A DNA stretch of 64,000 nt from JAVBJV01 sp031555315. GTDB taxonomy: Bacteria; Pseudomonadota; Alphaproteobacteria; Acetobacterales; Acetobacteraceae. The stretch is taken from NCBI GenBank assembly GCA_031555315.1, contig JAVBUO010000007.1, positions 1 to 64,000 of the forward strand, written 5' to 3'. The notes under the pieces were generated by a model. That model saw nothing but the letters and a program-made list of their open reading frames with translations, had not been told where the DNA came from and did no database searches. The translations under genes and the position numbers were made by a program. The number at the start of each line of letters is the position of its first letter. Within the stretch, counting starts at the first letter, position 1. Shown in pieces: positions 58,192 to 64,000 of the stretch.

Positions 58192-58942
58192 AGAACAGCT
58201 TCTCGCGCTTCATCGACGTCCAGGCGCCGTTGCCCATGATGATGTGATCGTGCAGCAGAATGTCCAGCGGCGTGCAGGCGCGCTGGATATCGCGGGTGGT
58301 CTGGATGTCGGCGGCGGACGGGGTCGGGTCGCCCGACGGGTGGTTGTGCACCAGAATCAGCGACGTGGCATGCAGGGCCAGCGCTTCCTTGACGATCTCG
58401 CGCGGGTAGGTGGGGGTATGGTTGATCGTCCCCTGGCCCAGCACCTTGTCGGCCAGCAGCCGGTTTTTGCTGTCCAGAAACAGCACGCGCAGCTGTTCGG
58501 TGCGTTCACGTGCCAGCGCGCCGGTCAGATAGGCGATCAGCGCGTCCCAGCTCGCCAGCACGGGGGTGTCGTGCAGGTCGGCCTGCAGCAGTCTGGTCGC
58601 CGCCGCCTGCACGGTTTTCAGCGATGCCGCGCCGGCTTCGCCGAGACCGTCGATCCCCAGCAGTTCGTTGACCGGCGCGGTGATGACTTTTGCGAAGCTG
58701 CCGAACCGCGTCAGCAGCGCCTTGGCGATCGTCTTGGTGTCACGCCGCGGCAGGGCGGTGAACAGGATCATCTCGATCAGTTCGTGCTCGGCCAGAGCGT
58801 TCGGGCCTGCGGTCAGCAACCGTTCGCGCACGCGGGCGCGGTGTCCGGCCGAACCCGCCGGCGCGGCGGGGCGGGGCTGCGGCGCGGGATTGTCCGCGAA
58901 CAGGAAACCATTCTCGGGTATGGGGCGCGGACTATCTGTCAT
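58190..58942 (-). CDS. radC: RadC family protein (JAB/MPN domain)
   Basis: This 250-residue protein has an N-terminal helix-hairpin-helix region (LAEHELIEMILFTALPRRDT, then ELLGIDGLGEAGAASLKTV) and a C-terminal JAMM metalloprotein domain with VHNHPSGDPTPSAAD. The name RadC is historical; a repair role is not established. It starts at MTDSPRPIPENG, 20 bases after the map stop, so map-radC is an operon as in many alphaproteobacteria. Confidence 0.95.
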   Translation of the reverse strand: MTDSPRPIPENGFLFADNPAPQPRPAAPAGSAGHRARVRERLLTAGPNALAEHELIEMILFTALPRRDTKTIAKALLTRFGSFAKVITAPVNELLGIDGLGEAGAASLKTVQAAATRLLQADLHDTPVLASWDALIAYLTGALARERTEQLRVLFLDSKNRLLADKVLGQGTINHTPTYPREIVKEALALHATSLILVHNHPSGDPTPSAADIQTTRDIQRACTPLDILLHDHIIMGNGAWTSMKREKLF

Positions 58943-58962
58943 TGCGCTGCCGCCGTTTCCGC

Positions 58963-59766
58963 CTATGCCGTGTAGGGCGGTTTGGTATACCCGGCCGGAG
59001 AGAGGGTAAAGATCTCGCATCCCGTTTCGGTAACGCCGAGCATGTGTTCGAACTGCGCCGACAGGCTGCGGTCCCGGGTCACCGCGGTCCAGCCGTCGTC
59101 GAGGATTTTTACATCCGGGCGGCCGGCATTCACCATCGGCTCGATGGTGAAGAACATGCCCGGGCGCAGTTCCGCCCCATCACCCTTGCGGCCGAAATGC
59201 AGCACGTTCGGCGGTTCGTGGAATTTACGGCCGATGCCGTGGCCGCAGAAATCGCGCACCACCGTGTAACGGTGCGTTTCGACGTATTTCTGGATCGCCG
59301 CGCCGATATCGCCCAGATGCGCTCCCGGTTTGACCTCGGCCAGACCGAGCATCAGCGCTTCATAGGTGACGTCGATCAGCCGCGCCGCCTTGGTCGAGGG
59401 CGTGCCGGCCACATACATGCGGCTGGTGTCGCCGAACCAGCCGTTCAGGATGACGGTGACGTCGATGTTCAGGATGTCGCCGTCCTCCAGCACCCGTTCA
59501 CCCGGAATGCCGTGACAGACGACATGGTTGATCGAGATACAGCAGGATTTCGGATAGCCGCGATAATTCAGCGTCGCCGGGACCGCGCCGTGCGCGGTCA
59601 TGAAGTCATGGCAGACCTGATTGAGCGTCTCGGTCGTAACGCCCGGTTTCACGAACGCGGTCACATGGTCGAGCGTCGCGGCGGCCAGTTGCCCGGCAGC
59701 CCGCATGCCAGCGAAGTCTTCCGGGGCATACAGTCTGATCCGCCGGGCTTCTGCGACATTATCCAT
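58963..59766 (-). CDS. map: Type I methionine aminopeptidase
   Basis: This 267-residue metalloenzyme removes the initiator Met after deformylation. Motifs: PATLNYRGYPKSCCISINHVVCHGIP in blocks, metal ligands in DILNIDVTVILNGWFGDTSRMY, CGHGIGRKFHEPPNVLHFG (His), PGMFFTIEPMVN (Glu) and SAQFEHMLGVTE (Glu). The start is ATG at MDNVAEARR; a TTG three codons upstream is less likely. A second essential gene of the same pathway, def, is also in the window but not linked. Confidence 0.96.
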   Translation of the reverse strand: MDNVAEARRIRLYAPEDFAGMRAAGQLAAATLDHVTAFVKPGVTTETLNQVCHDFMTAHGAVPATLNYRGYPKSCCISINHVVCHGIPGERVLEDGDILNIDVTVILNGWFGDTSRMYVAGTPSTKAARLIDVTYEALMLGLAEVKPGAHLGDIGAAIQKYVETHRYTVVRDFCGHGIGRKFHEPPNVLHFGRKGDGAELRPGMFFTIEPMVNAGRPDVKILDDGWTAVTRDRSLSAQFEHMLGVTETGCEIFTLSPAGYTKPPYTA

Positions 59767-59859
59767 GCTTGTCAATCCATCCGCTATGAAAAGGTTTCAG
59801 GACCAAAATGCGCAACCCGGCGGCCAAGTGCAAGGGCCGAGGGGGCCTGGGGGGGGGTG

Positions 59860-59870
59860 TTGGCAGCTTT
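59860..59870 (+). promoter_or_regulatory. TTGGCAGCTTT element upstream of the response regulator
   Basis: This element is shared, with one difference, with TTGTCAGCTTT at 61961-61971 upstream of the HtrA gene. It lies 39 bases before the response-regulator start. Possible binding site of that regulator. Confidence 0.35.
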
Positions 59871-59908
59871 GCATGGCGGAATAGGTGTAATCGATGTAAA
59901 TTTCGGCC

Positions 59909-60586
59909 ATGCGGATTCTGCTGATCGAAGACGACAAGGCCACGGCCGATTATGTTACGCAAGGGTTGAAAGAAGCGGGGCACGTACTGGACGTGGCGCG
60001 CAACGGCAAGGACGGCCTGTTCATGGCTGCCAGCGAATCCTACGACGTGATCGTCAGCGACCGGATGCTGCCCGGCCCGGACGGGGTGACGATCGTGCGC
60101 ACGTTACGTGCCTCCGGTATTGACACACCGATTCTGCTGCTGACGGCGCTGGCCGATGTCGAGCGCCGGGTCGAGGGGCTGGATGCCGGCGCCGACGATT
60201 ATCTTGCCAAGCCATTCGCCTTCAGCGAATTGCGCGCCCGGATCGCGGCGCTGGCCCGCCGCCCGGCCGGCAGTATGGAAGCCAGCAGTCTGCGCGTCGC
60301 GGATATCGAAATGGACCTGCTGCGGCGCGTGGTGCGCCGGGGCGATAGGGTGATCGACCTGCAGCCGACGGAATGGCGGCTGCTGGAGTATTTCATGCGC
60401 CATCCGGGCGAGGTGCAGACCAAGACGATGCTGCTGGAAAAGGTCTGGGATTTCAATTTCGACCCCAGCACCAATATCGTCGAGGTGCATGTCAGCCGCC
60501 TGCGCAGGAAGATCGAATTCGAAGGAGCTCCGGCGCTGATCCAGACGGTGCGCGGCGCGGGGTACGTTTTTGGCACGGCTGGCTGA
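59909..60586 (+). CDS. OmpR/PhoB-type response regulator
   Basis: This 225-residue protein has a receiver domain with Asp8/Asp9, phospho-acceptor Asp51, Thr79 and Lys101 (LAKPFAFSEL), followed by a winged-helix output domain (LQPTEWRLLEYFMRHPGEV, EVHVSRLRRKIE and TVRGAGYVFG). It overlaps the histidine kinase gene by 17 bases. The downstream gene is a DegP/HtrA protease, so an envelope-stress role like CpxR or TctD/QseB-type signalling is plausible. Confidence 0.95.
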   Translation: MRILLIEDDKATADYVTQGLKEAGHVLDVARNGKDGLFMAASESYDVIVSDRMLPGPDGVTIVRTLRASGIDTPILLLTALADVERRVEGLDAGADDYLAKPFAFSELRARIAALARRPAGSMEASSLRVADIEMDLLRRVVRRGDRVIDLQPTEWRLLEYFMRHPGEVQTKTMLLEKVWDFNFDPSTNIVEVHVSRLRRKIEFEGAPALIQTVRGAGYVFGTAG

Positions 60587-61922
60587 ACTGTTCCGCAGCT
60601 TCGCGCTGCGCACCGCGCTGGCGGCGTCCGCCGTGGTGCTGGCGGTGACGGCGGCGGGGCTGGCGTTCGGCTACTGGCGCAGCGAGACCGTGCTGCACCA
60701 GAGTCTGGAAATCGCGATCCGCAGCGAGGCGGAGAAACTGCTGATCGTCTGGCGGCTGCGCGGCGCCACCGGACTGGCGGCCGAGGTGGCGCGCCATGGC
60801 GAACTGGTCCCCGGATCGGCGATGGTGGCGACGCTGCAGACGCTGGACGGGCGGTATATTTCGGGCGCGCGCCTGAACCTGCCCGCCCCGTTGCAGGGGG
60901 CCGACACGCTCGAAGATCGTGCCGCCGGGCAGTTGCGGGCGCTGGGGATCATCGTGCCGGGGGGGCTCAATCTGGTCGTCGCCGCACAGATGCGCGCGGT
61001 GCTGGATACGGCGTCGACATTGCTGCAGAGCCTGTTGCTGGCCGGCGCGGCGGCGCTGGTGATCGCGCCGCTGTTCGGCGTGTGGATGGCATGGCGGACG
61101 GAACGGCGATTGCGTGCGATTTCAGGCGCGGCATCGGCGATCATGGCAGGCGATCTGTCGCGGCGTCTGCCGGTCGGGCGCAGCGCGGATGAATTCGACC
61201 GGCTGGGCACGACGATCAATGCCATGCTGGCGCGCATCGAACAACTGATGGCGGGGCTGCGGCAGGTCACCGACGATATCGCGCACGATCTGCGCAGCCC
61301 GCTGGCACGATTGCGTCAGCGTCTGGAGCTGGCACAAACGCAGCCGCGCGAGACGGCCGCCGATGCGAAGACCTTTGCCGCTTCGATCGACGAACTGGAT
61401 ACGGTGCTGGACACTTTCGCAGCCTTGCTGCGGATCGCGCAGCTCGAGGCGCGTGCCGAAAGACCGGTGGCGCGGGTGAATCTGTCGACCCTGGTGCGCG
61501 ATATGGCGGACATCTACACGGCGATGGCCGAGGATGTGGGGAAGACGCTGCATGTCGCGATCGCACCGGATGTGTGGATCGCCGGCGATGTGGCGCTGCT
61601 GCGCCAGATGCTGGCGAACCTGATCGAGAATGCACTGCATCATGGCGGCGGCAATATCCGCGTCACGCTGGAGCCGCCGGGCACACTGCGGGTCGCCGAC
61701 GACGGCCCGGGTATCCCCGAGGAAGACCGCGCGCGCGTGCTGAAGCGTTTTGTGCGCCTGGACCGAAGCCGAGGCACGCCGGGCAGCGGCCTCGGCCTGG
61801 CGCTGATCGCGGCGATCGCGCGGTTGCACGGGGCCGAGCCGGTTCTGTCCGACGCCGCGCCGGGGTTATGCATCACGCTGCAATTCGAAGAGATGTCCGC
61901 GTTGGCAAATCCGGCTGCTTGA
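60570..61922 (+). CDS. Sensor histidine kinase
   Basis: This kinase of 450 residues starts with TTG inside the response regulator gene. It has two membrane helices (about residues 13-34 and 147-175) around a periplasmic sensor of ~110 residues and a HAMP domain (RRLRAISGAASAIMAGDLSRR). The H-box is TDDIAHDLRSPLARLR with phospho-accepting His239. The ATP domain has LANLIENALHHG (N box), ADDGPGIPEEDR (G1) and GSGLGLALI (G2). Forms a pair with the adjacent regulator. Confidence 0.95.
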   Translation: MARLAELFRSFALRTALAASAVVLAVTAAGLAFGYWRSETVLHQSLEIAIRSEAEKLLIVWRLRGATGLAAEVARHGELVPGSAMVATLQTLDGRYISGARLNLPAPLQGADTLEDRAAGQLRALGIIVPGGLNLVVAAQMRAVLDTASTLLQSLLLAGAAALVIAPLFGVWMAWRTERRLRAISGAASAIMAGDLSRRLPVGRSADEFDRLGTTINAMLARIEQLMAGLRQVTDDIAHDLRSPLARLRQRLELAQTQPRETAADAKTFAASIDELDTVLDTFAALLRIAQLEARAERPVARVNLSTLVRDMADIYTAMAEDVGKTLHVAIAPDVWIAGDVALLRQMLANLIENALHHGGGNIRVTLEPPGTLRVADDGPGIPEEDRARVLKRFVRLDRSRGTPGSGLGLALIAAIARLHGAEPVLSDAAPGLCITLQFEEMSALANPAA

Positions 61923-61950
61923 ATTCCGGCCTTTTCGGCGGAAAACACTC

Positions 61951-61971
61951 GCTGACAAAATTGTCAGCTTT
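61951..61971. promoter_or_regulatory. Inverted repeat upstream of the HtrA gene
   Basis: GCTGACA (61951-61957) and TGTCAGC (61962-61968) are perfect 7-base arms around AAAT, with TTGTCAGCTTT repeated (one change) upstream of the response regulator. It lies about 70-90 bases before the htrA start and is a candidate operator for the neighbouring two-component system. Confidence 0.5.
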
Positions 61972-62039
61972 CGGTAGGCCTGTCTCCAGCTTGTTCTATT
62001 TACGGTGTGGAAACAGTCGAACCAGAGGAGTTTCCCGCA

Positions 62040-63455
62040 GTGACATTCAGACCGAAAACCCGCGCCGTTCTGTTGAGCGTTCTGCTTGGAAGCTCGGTTT
62101 TGGCGGGACTGCCGCAGGCGATCGCTGCGCCGCCCCTGGCGCCGACGGTCGTTCCCACACAGCCCAACGGTTTTTCCGATCTGGTGCGGCATGTGAAGGC
62201 GGCGGTGGTGACCATCACCAGCAGCGAGGTTCTGCCCAATGAAGGCGGCAATACGCTGTTCGGCCGTCCAGGGCCGTCGCGCGAGGAAGGCCGGCTGGTA
62301 CGCGGGCTCGGTTCGGGGTTCATCATCGACGAGGCCGGGCACATCGTCACCAACAACCATGTGGTCGATGGCGCGCGCCGCATCACGGTAACACTCGACG
62401 ACGGGCGCACATTGCCGGCGCGCGTGGTGGGCCGCGATCCGCGCACCGACATCGCGCTGCTGAAGATCGATGCCGGCGGCCCGTTGCCCTACGTGGCGCT
62501 GGGCGATTCCGACCGGGCCGAACCGGGCGACTGGGTGGTTGCGGTCGGCAATCCCTATGGCCTGGGCGGTACGGTGACGGCGGGCGTGGTGTCGGCGCGC
62601 GGGCGCAGCATCGGCCAGGGTCCGTATGACGATTTCATTCAGGTCGATGCGCCGATCAACCGCGGAAATTCCGGCGGACCGTTGTTTTCGCAGGACGGCA
62701 AGGTGATCGGCGTGAACACCGCGATCTTCAGCCCGAACGGCGGGTCGATCGGGATCGGTTTTGCCGTGCCGTCGAACATGGTTGCGAAAGTTGTCGCGCA
62801 GTTGCAGCAGAGCGGCAGGGTGGAGCGCGGTTTTCTCGGCGTGACGACGCAGCCGGTCGATCAGGCGATGGCCTCGGCGCTGCATCTGCCGCAGGCGGGC
62901 GGCGCGCTGGTCGCCGATGTCAGCGACAAGGGGCCGGCGGCGCTGGCGGGCATTCGCCCGGGTGATGTGATCACCAGCGTCAACGGCGCCACGATGAAGG
63001 ATGCGCGCGATCTGGCGCGCGCCGTGGCCGATATCCGCCCCGGGCAGGCGACACGGATCGGCATCCTGCGCGACGGCCGCACCATGGAAGTGACCGCGAC
63101 GGTGGTCGAACCGCCCGATGCGCAGCAGGCGAACGCTGGCGGAGAGGAAGCCAACAGTGGCCGTATCGGCGTGGCGCTGACGCCGCTGACCCCGCAGGTC
63201 CGCCGGGCTCTGGGACTGAGCGATACCCAGTCCGGCGCGGTGATCGGGCAGGTCGTGTCGGGGTCTCCGGCCGATGAAGCCGGATTGCGGGCCGGGGACC
63301 TGATCGTCGCGGTGGGCGCGAAGCCGGTGGCATCGCCGGACGATGCGGTGCGCGAGATCCGCGCGGCGATCGGCAATGGCGGCAGCGTCGCCTTGCGGGT
63401 GATGCGCGACGGGGCGGCGATTTTCGTGGCGGTCGACAGCAAAGCAGCCGGTTAG
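62040..63455 (+). CDS. DegP/HtrA family periplasmic serine protease
   Basis: This 471-residue Do-type protease starts at GTG with AGAGGAG at ideal spacing; an ATG 11 codons upstream is open but less likely. A signal peptide (RAVLLSVLLGSSVLAGLPQAIA) is followed by the trypsin-like domain with His107 (NNHVVDG), Asp137 (DPRTDIALLK) and Ser211 (NRGNSGGPL). Two PDZ domains follow (from about residues 265 and 375, GIRPGDVITSVNG and GLRAGDLIVAVG). It degrades misfolded envelope proteins. The two-component system is directly upstream. Confidence 0.95.
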   Translation: MTFRPKTRAVLLSVLLGSSVLAGLPQAIAAPPLAPTVVPTQPNGFSDLVRHVKAAVVTITSSEVLPNEGGNTLFGRPGPSREEGRLVRGLGSGFIIDEAGHIVTNNHVVDGARRITVTLDDGRTLPARVVGRDPRTDIALLKIDAGGPLPYVALGDSDRAEPGDWVVAVGNPYGLGGTVTAGVVSARGRSIGQGPYDDFIQVDAPINRGNSGGPLFSQDGKVIGVNTAIFSPNGGSIGIGFAVPSNMVAKVVAQLQQSGRVERGFLGVTTQPVDQAMASALHLPQAGGALVADVSDKGPAALAGIRPGDVITSVNGATMKDARDLARAVADIRPGQATRIGILRDGRTMEVTATVVEPPDAQQANAGGEEANSGRIGVALTPLTPQVRRALGLSDTQSGAVIGQVVSGSPADEAGLRAGDLIVAVGAKPVASPDDAVREIRAAIGNGGSVALRVMRDGAAIFVAVDSKAAG

Positions 63456-63476
63456 CCTCAGGAAACGGCTGCGACA

Positions 63477-63517
63477 CGCGGGGCGGCGGGAGAGGACACC
63501 GCTGCCCCGCGCTTCTT
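63477..63517 (+). terminator. Terminator of the HtrA gene
   Basis: CGCGGGGC (63477-63484) pairs with GCCCCGCG (63504-63511), with GGCG/CGCT extending the stem, followed by CTTCTTTA. It lies 22 bases after the protease stop and before the convergent CobW-family gene end. Confidence 0.7.
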
Positions 63518-63526
63518 TATGGCAGG

Positions 63527-64000
63527 TCAGGCAACCTCGTCGCGGCTGGCTTGCAGAAAGGCGTTCAGACTGTCCTCGATGGTGGCGCGCGAGATGTTGC
63601 GCACGATGAAAACGATGCGCGAGGTACGCGGATCGCCTTCGGGCCAGGCGTCGAGCAGCGCCGGCGGATGAAACAGATGCTGCACGCCGTGGATCACCAC
63701 CGGGCGTGTTTCCGTGTCCAGATGCAGAATGCCTTTCACGCGCAGCAGGTCGGCGCCACGCGTGACGATCAGCATGTTGAGCCACGTGGACAGCCCCTGC
63801 CACGGCAACGGGTCTTCGAAGGTCAGACAGAACGAGTGGATCTGCGCATCGTGGCGTGACGGATCGTGATGATGCTCGCGGTGGTGGCCGTGATGATGAT
63901 GGTGATGATCGCGTTCCTGCCACGCTTCGGCGTTCAGCCAGGCGCGCACATCGGCGCTTTTGGTGGCGGGGTCGAACGGCGTCGCGTCCAGCAGCGTCAT
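63527..64000 (-). CDS. CobW-family GTPase/metallochaperone, C-terminal part (5' end outside window)
   Basis: The frame runs off the right edge; ~157 C-terminal residues are visible. It shows the His-rich metal-binding stretch (ERDHHHHHHGHHREHHHD), then IHSFCLTFEDPLPW and the CobW C-terminal domain (LLRVKGILHLDTETRPVVIHGVQHLFHPP, in blocks, then RIVFIVRNIS). The GTPase domain with its Walker motifs would be beyond 64000. Such proteins deliver zinc or cobalt; the His-rich loop favours zinc. Confidence 0.93.
   Translation of the reverse strand: MTLLDATPFDPATKSADVRAWLNAEAWQERDHHHHHHGHHREHHHDPSRHDAQIHSFCLTFEDPLPWQGLSTWLNMLIVTRGADLLRVKGILHLDTETRPVVIHGVQHLFHPPALLDAWPEGDPRTSRIVFIVRNISRATIEDSLNAFLQASRDEVA

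Noticed and set aside
61866..63923. A long minus-strand frame across htrA and the intergenic region
   Set aside because: It is the antisense image of the protease gene; the sense strand has a complete catalytic triad and PDZ domains.

Overview
The window is high-GC DNA, tightly packed, and looks like a chromosomal segment of a motile alphaproteobacterium. Markers for this are a GapR/DUF2312 protein, a COQ9-family protein, UPF0262, FliX, DUF6468 and MotE in a flagellar operon, a DksA with a single zinc-finger cysteine, and the split pntAA/pntAB/pntB transhydrogenase. Gene content and style (glcB, pnt, prpDC, OtnK/OtnC) suggest Acetobacteraceae, but that family assignment is my inference. I see no rRNA or tRNA gene, no CRISPR array, no insertion sequence and no origin of replication.

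Layout. 1-5 kb: chemoreceptors (one cut by the window edge, one soluble with a duplicated PAS domain), a LysR regulator with a DUF599 membrane protein, and Ada. 5-9 kb: a minus-strand DUF4303 - glycerate kinase - pyruvate kinase operon, then gapR. 9-15 kb: malate synthase G and the pnt operon. 15-18 kb: a TetR regulator facing a small membrane protein and a RidA protein across a doubled operator, a macro-domain protein, rpsU, def and a COQ9 gene. 18-25 kb: a complete branched-chain amino-acid-type ABC transporter (livK-H-M-G-F) preceded by an acyl-CoA ligase. 25-32 kb: PepF, an ABC1/UbiB kinase, UPF0262, DUF983 and prpD-prpC. 32.8 kb: a histone-H1-like Lys/Ala repeat protein.

33-49 kb is mostly flagellar. 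flgI - rod-binding protein - FlgN-like (minus strand) may run on into a glycosyltransferase - otnK - otnC operon. fliX and dksA lie opposite. flgF-G-A-H runs minus, and fliL - DUF6468 - motE - a 1161-residue secreted repeat protein runs plus. fliM, which I expect after fliL, is absent here.

49-56 kb is more accessory. speD-speE is followed by an orphan phage-type lysis cassette (holin, GH24 endolysin, overlapping Rz/Rz1-like spanins) headed by its own promoter and, about 60 bases later, an intrinsic terminator. Next come a polytopic membrane protein, a small exported protein and an M20 peptidase. A 588-base gap after the peptidase hides a 59-residue open frame on the minus strand that looks like a double-glycine-leader peptide precursor with a Tyr/Pro-rich core, plus a perfect 18-bp palindrome.

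56-64 kb holds a threonine-aldolase family gene with a 52-base second copy of its 3' part just beyond a GFA-family gene, then radC-map, a two-component system leading into a DegP/HtrA protease, and the 3' part of a CobW-family gene.

Best leads for something undescribed: the Tyr/Pro-rich peptide, the promoter-terminator unit in front of the lysis cassette, the giant periplasmic protein in the fliL-motE operon, and the doubled TetR operator.
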